Shown: in pieces, positions 48,569-57,754 of the stretch | How the letters are laid out: every line of letters starts with the position of its first letter | Numbering within the stretch: position 1 is the stretch's first letter | Source: Nitrospira sp. | GTDB lineage: Bacteria > Nitrospirota > Nitrospiria > Nitrospirales > Nitrospiraceae | Reading direction: 5' to 3' | Length of the DNA stretch: 64,000 bases | Assembly (NCBI GenBank): GCA_016873495.1 | Contig: VGXC01000001.1 | Coordinates: 123,512 to 187,511, forward strand | The notes under the pieces: generated by a model | The model's input: only the letters and a program-made list of their open reading frames with translations | Databases searched by the model: none | Told to the model about the DNA's origin: nothing | Translations under genes and position numbers: made by a program

Positions 48569-50437
48569 CTACTTCACACGGGCCAGAGGCAGATTCCAGG
48601 CCTTCGCGGTGGGCACCAGAGCGGGTACGCAGGCCGGATCTTGCTCGTTTCCAAAATCCGCCTTGGCGGTCGTGGAGACTTGCCGTTGCGCGTACTCAAA
48701 CAGTTCCCCGACTGCAACGATGCCGTTATGGTCTCGATCGGCTGCCCCGGCCAATCCCTTGAGCAAAAAATAGGTGAAGAGCCCATGCTTGCCTTGTTCA
48801 TACTGGTGCGTGAGTTGGCTTCGGCTGACCCCGATCATCTGCACCAGCTTGCCGTCAAACACCTCCGGCGTGCCCCAGACGGGATCGATCCCGTCGGCTC
48901 GGCCATCCGGCAAGACCACGCCTGGAGGCAGCGCGAGCGTAACATCGAGCAGCACGACGGCATGCTGCACGGGAAGGTTGGTTAGAGCGGCCTGAAGACG
49001 ACGCAGGGAAAATCCTTTGAGCGGCGCCCCCACATTTCCTTCATGGGGCAACAGGACCACTGATCCGGTGGCTGGATCCACCTGCGCCCGGCCTGAAAAG
49101 AACACAAGTACCACCCCGCCAGCCTCGGCCTGCTGGGGCAGCCAGTCTTCGAAGGCCTCCACGAGATCGTCTTTGAGCGCATGCTCATCCGTCAGCAGCT
49201 TGACGCGTTTCGCAGGAATCCCCCCGACGGCCTTAAAATAGTTGGCCATAACCTCTGCGTCGCGGGCGGCATATTTTATGCCGGGCATGTTTGGCTCGCG
49301 GAAGCTTCCCACTCCGATGGCGAGAGCCACGGCCTTCTTTCGCTCGTAACCGCGGACCGGCGTGGGAACTTGATCCACGTCAACCGACAAAACCTCCACA
49401 CTCTCCGGTTTTGCTGGACGCAAGGCGACCAGGAACTTCTTCGGTCGGAGCGGGCTGGTCGAACCTCCAGGAGCTTCCACGGAAACGATTAATTCTGCTT
49501 GCTGGACAGCAGGCACCTGGGGGAGGTTTCCGCTGACCGTGACATGTTTGCTCTCTCCCGGTTGCAGGTCACCGACCGGAATCGGATTCTGCAACATCTG
49601 GATCAGGGCCGGAGTGCCCTTCAGCGCAACGACTACGCCTCGGGCGACATCCGGGCCCGCATTATTAACCTCGACATCCACCGTGACCCGTTCCGTTCCC
49701 TCCAAAACATTATCCTGACTTTCATCTCTCAGCATGGCCCGGAACGACAAGGCGCTGGGTTGCGCAGGTGTCGGCGCTATGGGCTGAGTCTGGATCGGCG
49801 CGTCTGCGATGGCTGTCTTGGGCCCGCCCCTCTGTTTTCTGTCGACCGCCGCCTGCCGAACCTGACTGGACGACCCAAGATGCGTCTTGAATCCCTGGGC
49901 CAACGTGGCCGCTGCCTGGATCACCAGGCCGTCGAGCCCTCGCACTTCGCAACTATCCCGCTCCGTTTCCACATTGCCGCGCGCCTCGGTCTTGATGCTT
50001 TTCGTATAGAGAGCGGTGCCGCTTCCATCAAGATATGTCGCCGTTCCCCCGAGCACCACGACAGCCGTATAGCTATTGGTCTCATGGCGCGGGATAAAGA
50101 GCTGCAGATCCTTTAACCCCAAATCCACCTTCACGGTTCCATCCGGAACCTCTTTGCCAATTAATTTGGTTTGCCCGTCAATGACATGCTCGAAGGCCTT
50201 CCCAACTTCGCGGGTCACAGATTGAGTGAGTCTCTCCCCGAAAGCCAGAGTGACCGGTTGCTGGCAGGCATTTGTATAGTCGAATGCTGCGCTGGTCACT
50301 GTGGGATCTAGCTGCAGATTGACGGTCAGAGGCAGCCAGTAGCCGCGGCTATCGCCGCCGAACCAGGGGCGCGACGTGAGACCGCTGCAGCCGGTGAGGG
50401 CCGTAAGGAGAAGAAGCCAGGTAGTAACGCGATTCAT
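48569..50437 (-). CDS. Lipoprotein with degenerate caspase-like domain (pseudo-peptidase C14)
   Basis: The 622-residue protein has a lipobox at C17 (LTALTGC), a beta-rich N-terminal region (about 30-200), a CARDB-like adhesive domain (about 230-345) and a C-terminal caspase-like domain (about 365-600: AVALAIGVGSF, YAARDAEVMANYF, VVLVFFSGRA, VVLLDVT). The catalytic His and Cys are replaced: SGRA instead of SGHG (R450) and LLDVT instead of LLDxC (T500). A calcium-loop-like DRDHNGIVAVGELFEYAQ follows. It is therefore probably a non-catalytic pseudo-caspase at the envelope. Confidence 0.85.
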   Translation of the reverse strand: MNRVTTWLLLLTALTGCSGLTSRPWFGGDSRGYWLPLTVNLQLDPTVTSAAFDYTNACQQPVTLAFGERLTQSVTREVGKAFEHVIDGQTKLIGKEVPDGTVKVDLGLKDLQLFIPRHETNSYTAVVVLGGTATYLDGSGTALYTKSIKTEARGNVETERDSCEVRGLDGLVIQAAATLAQGFKTHLGSSSQVRQAAVDRKQRGGPKTAIADAPIQTQPIAPTPAQPSALSFRAMLRDESQDNVLEGTERVTVDVEVNNAGPDVARGVVVALKGTPALIQMLQNPIPVGDLQPGESKHVTVSGNLPQVPAVQQAELIVSVEAPGGSTSPLRPKKFLVALRPAKPESVEVLSVDVDQVPTPVRGYERKKAVALAIGVGSFREPNMPGIKYAARDAEVMANYFKAVGGIPAKRVKLLTDEHALKDDLVEAFEDWLPQQAEAGGVVLVFFSGRAQVDPATGSVVLLPHEGNVGAPLKGFSLRRLQAALTNLPVQHAVVLLDVTLALPPGVVLPDGRADGIDPVWGTPEVFDGKLVQMIGVSRSQLTHQYEQGKHGLFTYFLLKGLAGAADRDHNGIVAVGELFEYAQRQVSTTAKADFGNEQDPACVPALVPTAKAWNLPLARVK

Positions 50438-50596
50438 GCGGAGTGTGCGCACGAGAAGGGGGGCCAAGAAGGTGGACAGAGCCCACACGTAAAGGTTATA
50501 CCGGATTCCTCGCTGCAAGGCAACCGTAAAGGCCGGATGCAGTCGATGTAGACACCGCATTGACAGGGTTTTCTTGCTTGCGTTAAGGTCAGCGGC

Positions 50597-51508
50597 ATGG
50601 TTCCAGTCCCCTCCCCGGAGATCCGTCCCTCACCCATGTGCCAAGGGGGACAAACCAATTGGCAGCCACTGGCTGACTTGATCCGGCTTCGAAACCAATC
50701 CGGCACCTTACTCCTGTTGTGGCCAACCCTGTGGAGTCTGGTCTTGGCCTCCGAGGGACATCCCTCTCGGACGCTGCTGGCCGTGTTCGTCGTTGGCTCG
50801 TTTCTGATGCGCAGCGCCGGCGTCGTGCTCAACGATCTGGCCGACCGGTCATTCGATCGCCAGGTCGCGCGCACCAAAACACGTCCTCTGGCCAGCGGGG
50901 CGTTGAGCATGCAGGCCTCACTGGTCACAGCCTTCCTGCTCTTGTCCGCCTCTGCCGGCCTCTTGTATTTTCTCAATCGTCTCACCATCTTGCTAAGTCC
51001 AATGGCTTTCTTGCTGGCCGTCCTCTACCCCTTTTCCAAGCGATTTGTGCAAATTCCGCAAGCCGTGCTCGGCATTGCGTTTGGCTGGGGCGCGGTCATG
51101 GCTTGGGCCGCAGTGCGAAACCATCTGGACTTTCCCGTCTGGTTCCTCTATGCCGGCACCATCTGCTGGGCTCTGGGCTATGACACGATCTATGCGCTGC
51201 AGGATCGCGACGACGATGAGCGGATTGGCGTGAAGTCCTCGGCCATCTATTTCGGTCCACGGACTTGGCTGGCCGTGGCCTGCTTCTTCGCCGGAACACT
51301 GCTCATGCTCGGGGCTGCAGGATGGCTCACCGGTCTGGGTCCGGCGTTCTTCGTCATGCTGGCCTGGGCTGGCTGGACCATGAGCCGGCAGGTACGCCTA
51401 TTGAGAGGCGCCGTGTCGCAGCCTGTCGCGTTCGCCTTGTTCACACAGCACGTATGGATCGGCGGATCGATTTTGGCAGGCGTCTGGGCCGGAGTTCTAT
51501 TCCCCTAG
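50597..51508 (+). CDS. UbiA-family polyprenyltransferase
   Basis: The 303-residue protein has about eight membrane helices and both prenyl-diphosphate-binding Asp motifs: LNDLADRSFD (N79-D87) and QDRDDDERIG near 200, plus TRPLASGAL. These define UbiA enzymes; 4-hydroxybenzoate prenyltransferase is the closest match in pattern, but Nitrospira may use menaquinone, so a MenA-like or other prenyl acceptor cannot be excluded. It is divergent from the pseudo-caspase gene and ends convergent with the respiratory cluster. Confidence 0.88.
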   Translation: MVPVPSPEIRPSPMCQGGQTNWQPLADLIRLRNQSGTLLLLWPTLWSLVLASEGHPSRTLLAVFVVGSFLMRSAGVVLNDLADRSFDRQVARTKTRPLASGALSMQASLVTAFLLLSASAGLLYFLNRLTILLSPMAFLLAVLYPFSKRFVQIPQAVLGIAFGWGAVMAWAAVRNHLDFPVWFLYAGTICWALGYDTIYALQDRDDDERIGVKSSAIYFGPRTWLAVACFFAGTLLMLGAAGWLTGLGPAFFVMLAWAGWTMSRQVRLLRGAVSQPVAFALFTQHVWIGGSILAGVWAGVLFP

Positions 51509-51535
51509 ATCGATCCGGCCGGAGGAGAAATCGAC

Positions 51536-52585
51536 CTAGCTGGCCGGCTTCTCGATCGGCTTCTCTGGCTTGGGAGCCTGCAGGGTGCCCAAATACATGG
51601 CGATGGCCTTGGCGTCCGGATCGCTGATCCCAAGGTTCGGCATGCGGGTTTCCGGCTTCATGCTCTGGGGGTACTTGATCCAACGCACCACCCACGTGCC
51701 GTTCAGCCGGAAGCCGGCTCGGTCCAGGGCCGGACCGACGACGCCGCCTTCCTCCCCTACCCGGTGGCACGCGTTACAGCCATACTTATTCGAGTAGAGC
51801 CGTTTACCCACTTCGGCCTGCTTGGCGGCCACATCGGCAGCCATCGTCATGTCCGGCCTTGGAACCGCTGCGAACTTTGGTCGGGCAGTGAAATTTGCCA
51901 CCGCAGTCTTGGCCGCCTCAAGTTCCTTGGCGGCCGCCCCCATGGCTTCTTGTTCTTTGGCGGTTGCGGCATCATCCACGTCTTTGCCGCTCTTTTCCGC
52001 CTCGTCGCTGGCCTTCTTTTCCGCTGCATCGAACGTCTGCTTGGCTTGGTCGAATCTCTGCTGGGCGCCCTGCAATTGATCTGTGAGTTCCTTTTTCCGA
52101 CCCTCGACATTATAGGTCAGTTGCATCCCGTGCAAAGTTCGGACATAAGCGACGATGGCCCAAATTTCCTCTTCCGACAGGGTGTATTTGAACGTAGGCA
52201 TGGTCGGAACGGCAAAATCGTCGTCCCCAATCTTATCGCCGATCTCCGGGGTCGTATCCTTCATGTCGCGGGAGACCGTGTTGAAGATCTCCTCATCCTT
52301 GAACGTGGACATTTCGGACTTATTAGAAAGATCCTTGGGCTTGGGATCGGGCATCTGATTCCAGTTGTATCCTTCGTTCTGCTGCCCGTGCTCGCCATGG
52401 CAATGCATGCAGTAGTGTTCGTACAGATGCTTGCCTTTGGCGACCTGTTCGCTCTGGAACAGGGCGCAGCCGGCGCCCCCGACCGCTGCGGCAATTCCGA
52501 TCACTGCCGCCGCCAGGACAAGCCTTCGCCGGCTGCCCGTGGTCCCCATGCGCGCGCCGTCTGTCGCCTGCGCCACCGCCTTCAT
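51536..52585 (-). CDS. Diheme cytochrome c with central coiled coil
   Basis: The 349-residue protein has a signal/lipobox (VGGAGC, C40), a first heme motif CMHCH (59-63), a helical coiled coil (about 162-232) and a second motif CNACH (270-274). Axial Met candidates are MPTF and MPNLG. It is presumably lipid-anchored to the outside of the membrane and passes electrons. The start at 52585 overlaps the previous gene by four bases. It is the last gene of the respiratory cluster. Confidence 0.9.
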   Translation of the reverse strand: MKAVAQATDGARMGTTGSRRRLVLAAAVIGIAAAVGGAGCALFQSEQVAKGKHLYEHYCMHCHGEHGQQNEGYNWNQMPDPKPKDLSNKSEMSTFKDEEIFNTVSRDMKDTTPEIGDKIGDDDFAVPTMPTFKYTLSEEEIWAIVAYVRTLHGMQLTYNVEGRKKELTDQLQGAQQRFDQAKQTFDAAEKKASDEAEKSGKDVDDAATAKEQEAMGAAAKELEAAKTAVANFTARPKFAAVPRPDMTMAADVAAKQAEVGKRLYSNKYGCNACHRVGEEGGVVGPALDRAGFRLNGTWVVRWIKYPQSMKPETRMPNLGISDPDAKAIAMYLGTLQAPKPEKPIEKPAS

Positions 52586-53457
52586 GAGGTCGCCCCTTTC
52601 TTCAACTTCCTGATGATGACAAACTGAAAGCCTGCCGCAAGCCCCACTGCCAGGGCCACGTAATAATAGGCCGAATAGTCCGGCGGAGGATCGGCTCTGA
52701 AGTACCACCAGGAAGAGACCGCCTTCTGCGAGCCCTTTTCCTTCAAATCCCCACTCTCCAGCTTCTTTCCGTCCCAGATGGCAAAGGCAATATTGATGAA
52801 GTCGCCCGGCTTGATTTGCGTGTCGTGCTCGACATCGGGCGTGGAGAGGGCCCGGCTGAAGACGACTTTCCAGGTCCCGTTCTGGTAGACCCCCTTGGCC
52901 TTGACGTCCTGCTGATCTTGCACTTTCAAGCTGCCAAAGCCCTGGGCATTCATGTCCAGCGCGTTGTTGTCCTTGTTTTTCCAGTACCAGATGTTCACCG
53001 GGCCGCCCTGCACCTGCGCCATCGGCTGCCCGTGCGCAAAGTGGGCTTTCTTGTCCCCCACCATGAACTCCAAGCCGGCGGCATCGTCCGGGTCCTGGCT
53101 CGGATCTTCATACTCCAAGAGGACGGCGATCTGCTGTCCATCGTGCAGCGCACGGACCTTGACGGACTTGACCGTCACTTCCTGAATCCGGTTGGGCCAG
53201 TGGACCTGCGGAGACATCGGAAACTCCGAGGCAGGCGTACTATTCCAGGCCGACGCAGAAGGATCATCGGCCGGCAGCGCTCCCTTGACCAGCGCCGCTC
53301 GGACCGACACGCTTTCCTGCGCAAAACCGGAGGAAGGGACCAGAGAACCAGCAGCCAGCACCGTTCCAACCAGGATCCCGGCACACCAGGGCTTGACTTG
53401 ACCCAACGTCCTCATAGATTCCTCTTGATTCGCTCGCACGGCTTGGAAGACGGCCAT
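52582..53457 (-). CDS. Membrane-anchored heme b protein, ethylbenzene-dehydrogenase gamma-like
   Basis: The 291-residue protein has a signal sequence (ending SGFAQ near 47), a beta-rich domain with the GGPVNIWYWKNKD motif and a Met-containing GQPMAQV; in EB_dh-type gamma subunits these regions supply Met and Lys heme ligands. A C-terminal membrane helix (about 264-284) follows. NxrC of Nitrospira belongs to this superfamily, but this copy lies in a bc-oxidase cluster, so I treat it as an electron-transfer subunit. ATG 53457 follows AGGAGG. Confidence 0.82.
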   Translation of the reverse strand: MAVFQAVRANQEESMRTLGQVKPWCAGILVGTVLAAGSLVPSSGFAQESVSVRAALVKGALPADDPSASAWNSTPASEFPMSPQVHWPNRIQEVTVKSVKVRALHDGQQIAVLLEYEDPSQDPDDAAGLEFMVGDKKAHFAHGQPMAQVQGGPVNIWYWKNKDNNALDMNAQGFGSLKVQDQQDVKAKGVYQNGTWKVVFSRALSTPDVEHDTQIKPGDFINIAFAIWDGKKLESGDLKEKGSQKAVSSWWYFRADPPPDYSAYYYVALAVGLAAGFQFVIIRKLKKGATS

Positions 53458-53476
53458 CGCCGCCCCTCCTCAGAGA

Positions 53477-54196
53477 CTATTCCCAAGTCCTCGGTTTCTG
53501 ATGCGCCCCGTCGTATTCCCCCATGATGATCTTCCAAATCCACTCATCGGGCAACTCCACTTCCCAGCGCGGCATGGCCGACTTCCAGGGCATGCCCTCG
53601 ATCGGCAGGCCGACCCCGCCCTTTTTAATGCGCCAGAACAAGTAGCTCTCCTGGAGCATCGCGATAGTCGTCGGATCGGAGAAATTCGCCGGCGGCGGAT
53701 TGAACCCCCTCGACGCAGGCCCCTTCCCATCAAAATTCCCTCCATGACAGGGAGAGCAAAACGCGGCATAGAGCCCCTTCCCGGTCATGACGTTTTCCGG
53801 AGTGTTCGGCACGGGATTCGAGAGCCCTGTGTACTCCCCGGGAGGCGCCGGATGGATGGTGCGGTTCTCAGCGGGCGGTTGATCGCTCGGAGCCGTACTG
53901 GTATAGGTTTGCCAGCCGACCAGCACGGGAAACAGCAGCAGCACGGCGATCCGCGCCCCCTGAGCCGCCCCGCCCTGCCCTTCCCCGGTCAGGAACCGCA
54001 CGATGGGCCCAAAGAATGCATCCGTGGAAGGGCCGCTGAGCGTGGCGAAGATCACGATCCCGGTCGTCGTCAGGGCCAGATAGAGGAAAATCAAGCTGGC
54101 CGGAAGCGGGGCCGTAAACAGCGGCAACACTATCTTTAGGAAGACATAAACCCCGACGATCAGGATCGCTGGCTTGAGGAAAACGCCGCCTTTCAT
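53477..54196 (-). CDS. Membrane-anchored monoheme cytochrome c
   Basis: The 239-residue protein has three hydrophobic segments (about 8-27, 33-54, 82-98) and a C-terminal cytochrome c domain with CSPCH (147-151). Conserved end MPRWEVELPDEWIWKII resembles family ends seen in the other cluster cytochromes. It likely holds its heme domain in the periplasm. It lies between a cytochrome c gene and the EB_dh-like gene. Confidence 0.9.
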   Translation of the reverse strand: MKGGVFLKPAILIVGVYVFLKIVLPLFTAPLPASLIFLYLALTTTGIVIFATLSGPSTDAFFGPIVRFLTGEGQGGAAQGARIAVLLLFPVLVGWQTYTSTAPSDQPPAENRTIHPAPPGEYTGLSNPVPNTPENVMTGKGLYAAFCSPCHGGNFDGKGPASRGFNPPPANFSDPTTIAMLQESYLFWRIKKGGVGLPIEGMPWKSAMPRWEVELPDEWIWKIIMGEYDGAHQKPRTWE

Positions 54197-54257
54197 AATC
54201 TTCCACCCCTCTGTGCCAGGACCGGCATCACTCCGGCCCTCAGATGTCGTCTTGTGG

Positions 54258-54854
54258 CTACTGCGCGTGCGCGATCGCCACCGGTGTTGTCGCCTGAGCC
54301 GTCTGCGTGATCTCTTCCGGACTCACGGTGATCGGCTCCCCGCTCATCTGCTGCAAGAAGGCGATCACGGATAGAATCTCATTCTTCGACAAGCCGATCG
54401 GGTTCTTGTTGATATACGGCATGCGGGCCGGGTATTCCTTCGGCGGCCCTTCGTGTCGGTAGTCCAAATAAATGTAGGCCTGGGGTTGCGTCAAACTCTC
54501 AAAAATAAACTCTCGTGACAGTTTCGCCCCAATCCCCTTCAGGTCCGGACAGCGGGCCGACTCGCTCGGCCCGATCGAATGGCAGAGCGCGCATTGGCCC
54601 TTGCTAAAGAAGATCTTCTGACCAATGGCCGCCATGTCCGACGCGGTCTTGATATTAGCCACATCGAACTTCTCTTCCGCCGGCGGCAAGGACGCCATTT
54701 GGGGCACACCCAACGCCGTCATGGAAAAGAGTCCGAGCACGATCATGACGAAGCCGACGACGCGGACGAATCGGGCCTTGACGAACAAGAGGATCGAGAC
54801 CCCGGTTCCGATGACACAGAGTCCGATGACCTGTAACAGCGCAACTTCGCTCAT
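54258..54854 (-). CDS. Membrane-anchored monoheme cytochrome c
   Basis: The 198-residue protein has two N-terminal helices (about 6-26, 29-50) and a cytochrome c domain with CALCH (88-92). ARMPYINKNPIGLS supplies a Met ligand candidate. It follows the bd-like oxidase gene by 67 bases and is likely its electron-donating partner; this is inference from context. Confidence 0.9.
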   Translation of the reverse strand: MSEVALLQVIGLCVIGTGVSILLFVKARFVRVVGFVMIVLGLFSMTALGVPQMASLPPAEEKFDVANIKTASDMAAIGQKIFFSKGQCALCHSIGPSESARCPDLKGIGAKLSREFIFESLTQPQAYIYLDYRHEGPPKEYPARMPYINKNPIGLSKNEILSVIAFLQQMSGEPITVSPEEITQTAQATTPVAIAHAQ

Positions 54855-54921
54855 AGCGCCCTTCTCAGTTGTAAGGTGTCAGTTCCCCGACCGCCTGGCT
54901 GTCGCCCAGCTACAGCCAGGA

Positions 54922-56772
54922 TTACTTGCGCTCATCCAGCGCCGGAGCCCCGCCAGCCATCGCCGGCAGGGTACCCTGCGCACCATGACCCTTGCCCCCC
55001 GCGTCATTCGCCTTAGCCTTGTCCCCCATGGTGGCCACCCAAAAGATGAACGCCACCAGCATACAGAAGAGGAACGTGTTCAGCGACATAAAAGCAGCGG
55101 CATAGCCCAGCGCAGGCGAATAGGCATACTGGGACGAGTCGCGCATCACCCCATAGATGTGCCAGTGGACCCGTGAAGAGGACCGGGCGTACCCCATCAA
55201 CGTCATCAATAGGATGACCATCACCGCGTTCAGTACGAGCGCATAGCCGGCCCGCGGCGGCATTTTTCCCCACACCATCTCGGTCGTGGTCTTGGCACTG
55301 CGCAGCAGCAGGGCCGTCAGCGGTGTGATGGTGAGCATGACGAACAGTACGATCAACACCTGAGCGACGGAGAAGTAATTGATACGCACGATGGCGGGAA
55401 CGAAATAGCCCCAGACCCCAAGTACGATGACCACGATCGCGGCCACCCCGAGCACCCCGCCCATCAGGGATCTGGCGACCTTGGCCCAGGTGGCGGTCTC
55501 CTCTTTTCCGGCGCGCCAGTACATGATGAAACTCATGAACGTAACCAAGATCATGAGGTTGGCCACCGTCATTTTGGCGGACATGACCCCGAAGACGCCC
55601 AGCAGCGGATGGTGTGTCCCGCCCATCTTCCTCGCCTCTTCCAGGCTGGCGACCAAGGAGTGCGGCGTCATCCAGACCCCAAGGCAGAGCAGCAGAATAA
55701 TCAGCATCGCCATCATCGGCTTCCGATACTTCACCTCCGAACCGGGGATCCGATGGGTGATCCCGAGCCAGAAGTAATAGTTGGAGCCGAGAAATAGGAC
55801 GCCAATCAGCATCGCCTGAAGGATAAACAGCCAGGAGAGAAACCCGCCCATCAGGGTGATACCCATCTGCTGGTTGTACTGGTAGATTTCCCTCATCAGC
55901 CAGTAGCCGGCGAAGGGCAGGGGCAGGAGACCGAACACCCCGATGAAGTTTCCGACGTAGCCCATCCAATCGTAGTGCTCCCGCTCCTCCTCGTTTTTTG
56001 CCGAGAGGTACCGGATGCCGGCATAGGCGCCGCAAATATATCCGCCCAACACCACATTCGCGATCAGGCGGTGAATATTGACCGGCCACCAGGTCGGATT
56101 CCAGGTGGCGGCCCAGGCCCGTTGAAGGTCCGTCCCTTCCGAGATCACCACCGGGCTCGCCTGGAATGTCGCCCAGGAATTTGGCACGATCATGATAAAG
56201 AAGGCAAAAACATTGAGCAGGAAACCCAAAAATAGGTGTAGCCCCTTCTTGCTGTCCTGCATGGCATCCCAGCCGTACCAGTAGAGGTAGAGGGTTGCCG
56301 TCTCTACTAAGAAGAGCAGACAGTAGACGATGAACGACGGGAAGAAGACATCAGCCAGGTAGTTCATCAGCTTCGGGTAGAAACCGATCAGCAGGAACAA
56401 CAAGATTCCCCCGAAGAGCGCCGTAGTCGCATAAGAGGAGGTCAACAGCTTGGTAAACTCCTTGGCCAGCTTGTCGTAGCGCTTTTCGCCGGTCTTCCAT
56501 CCGACGATTTCGCACAGCCACGCGAAGATCGGCACGCCGAGCACGAAACCGGCCAGCAACAGATGCAGCTGGGCGACTACCCAGACCATGTTCCGGCTGC
56601 CCAATCCAGGAATATCGCGGTAGGCAGTGGCCGAGGCGGCGGGGACATCCTGCGCAAGGCCTACCAACGGCATCACACCAAGCGCTAAGAACACCAACAA
56701 CCCGGCAAGCCAGGCTCCTCGTCCTTGCTCTCCTGCCGTGCCGCCAGTCGGATCGTCGCCCTGGTTCATCAT
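54922..56772 (-). CDS. Cytochrome bd-like oxidase subunit I (copy 1)
   Basis: The 616-residue multi-spanning protein has the motif VVAQLHLLLAGFVLG (H70), ETATLYLYWYGWD (E157) and NIHRLIANVVLGG (H234), which correspond in pattern to heme-ligand and acidic residues of CydA. The ATG at 56772 follows GAGGAG; an upstream GTG lies in the ribosome-binding site. A poly-transmembrane C-terminal half (about 300-600) extends beyond typical CydA. Nitrospira bd-like oxidases have been proposed as terminal oxidases; this protein fits that group. Confidence 0.88.
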   Translation of the reverse strand: MMNQGDDPTGGTAGEQGRGAWLAGLLVFLALGVMPLVGLAQDVPAASATAYRDIPGLGSRNMVWVVAQLHLLLAGFVLGVPIFAWLCEIVGWKTGEKRYDKLAKEFTKLLTSSYATTALFGGILLFLLIGFYPKLMNYLADVFFPSFIVYCLLFLVETATLYLYWYGWDAMQDSKKGLHLFLGFLLNVFAFFIMIVPNSWATFQASPVVISEGTDLQRAWAATWNPTWWPVNIHRLIANVVLGGYICGAYAGIRYLSAKNEEEREHYDWMGYVGNFIGVFGLLPLPFAGYWLMREIYQYNQQMGITLMGGFLSWLFILQAMLIGVLFLGSNYYFWLGITHRIPGSEVKYRKPMMAMLIILLLCLGVWMTPHSLVASLEEARKMGGTHHPLLGVFGVMSAKMTVANLMILVTFMSFIMYWRAGKEETATWAKVARSLMGGVLGVAAIVVIVLGVWGYFVPAIVRINYFSVAQVLIVLFVMLTITPLTALLLRSAKTTTEMVWGKMPPRAGYALVLNAVMVILLMTLMGYARSSSRVHWHIYGVMRDSSQYAYSPALGYAAAFMSLNTFLFCMLVAFIFWVATMGDKAKANDAGGKGHGAQGTLPAMAGGAPALDERK

Positions 56773-56798
56773 GACATTCTCCTCGTCAGACACTGAGG

Positions 56799-57725
56799 TC
56801 AGGGCTTCCCGGGCCCAGGCTTGGCCGGCTTGCCTGGTTCAGCCTTGCCCTGAGCCGCATCCTTCGCTGGGGACTTTCCCTTGCTCTTGCTTCGGCTCTT
56901 GCTTAGCTCCGCCTCTTCCTTGGCTTTCTGTTCTTCCAGCGCCTGCACTGCTCCCTCTGCCTGCGCCAACAGCTTCTCGCTCTTTTGCAAGACTTCCGTC
57001 GGCTTGATTGCCGGTGGTGCTTTGACCTCATCCTTCTTGTACTGCTCATGCGGATGCGGCGTCGTCACCGGCATGAACCCCCAGAATAAGAACACCAGCA
57101 ACACGCCGCTCGCGGTAAAGGCGGTCAGCAGGAGAGGCTGATCGGAGGGTACCCGTATCAGATCCCATTGCCGGATCAGAGCCTGGTATGAAGCATCCGA
57201 TGATTGTGCAGCCGTTGTCTGCTTGGCAACGAACTTTCCAAATAGGAACAACCAGCCCAGGAGCAACATAATAAGCATCAGTGTGGCAATCGAACTCCAA
57301 AGTGTCAGCTCAATGCTGATCCGCTCGGCCACCGGCCACGCTTTAATGAGTTCAATTTCCATGATGTGGCCCGCGACGGCCTTGGACAACGCTATAGTTT
57401 GGCTTTCAATAATGTAGGCCAAGGGGAAGTAGACCACGTTGAGCGCCATCCCCTTCCACCACAGGGCCATGCCGAGCCCCTCGGGCGGCTGCATACGAAG
57501 CCGCTCCAGGAACACCGTCCTGGCACTCAGGCCGACAGCCCAGATGTCGATCGGAATAGAAAGAAGGAGCAGAAAGGCCAGCCCGACAGGCTCCCATGGA
57601 TGGAGCCCTGCGGCCAGTAACAATAGAACCACGACGATTTTAATGGGAATCCCGGTCCACAGGGCCGGCCAAGCCACGGCCAAACCCAGTTTCACGGGCG
57701 GCATGTTGACTGGCTGTTCCGTCAT
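56799..57725 (-). CDS. Membrane protein of the respiratory cluster with charged tail
   Basis: The 308-residue protein has about four to five hydrophobic helices in its first 220 residues and a C-terminal tail rich in Lys, Glu, Ala and Pro (about 225-308). I do not recognise its family. Its place between cytochrome b and the bd-like protein suggests an unassigned subunit or scaffold of the complex. The start ATG 57725 has a weak ribosome-binding site. Confidence 0.7.
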   Translation of the reverse strand: MTEQPVNMPPVKLGLAVAWPALWTGIPIKIVVVLLLLAAGLHPWEPVGLAFLLLLSIPIDIWAVGLSARTVFLERLRMQPPEGLGMALWWKGMALNVVYFPLAYIIESQTIALSKAVAGHIMEIELIKAWPVAERISIELTLWSSIATLMLIMLLLGWLFLFGKFVAKQTTAAQSSDASYQALIRQWDLIRVPSDQPLLLTAFTASGVLLVFLFWGFMPVTTPHPHEQYKKDEVKAPPAIKPTEVLQKSEKLLAQAEGAVQALEEQKAKEEAELSKSRSKSKGKSPAKDAAQGKAEPGKPAKPGPGKP

Positions 57726-57754
57726 AGCCAAGAAGCCATTCAAACCAATAGGAA

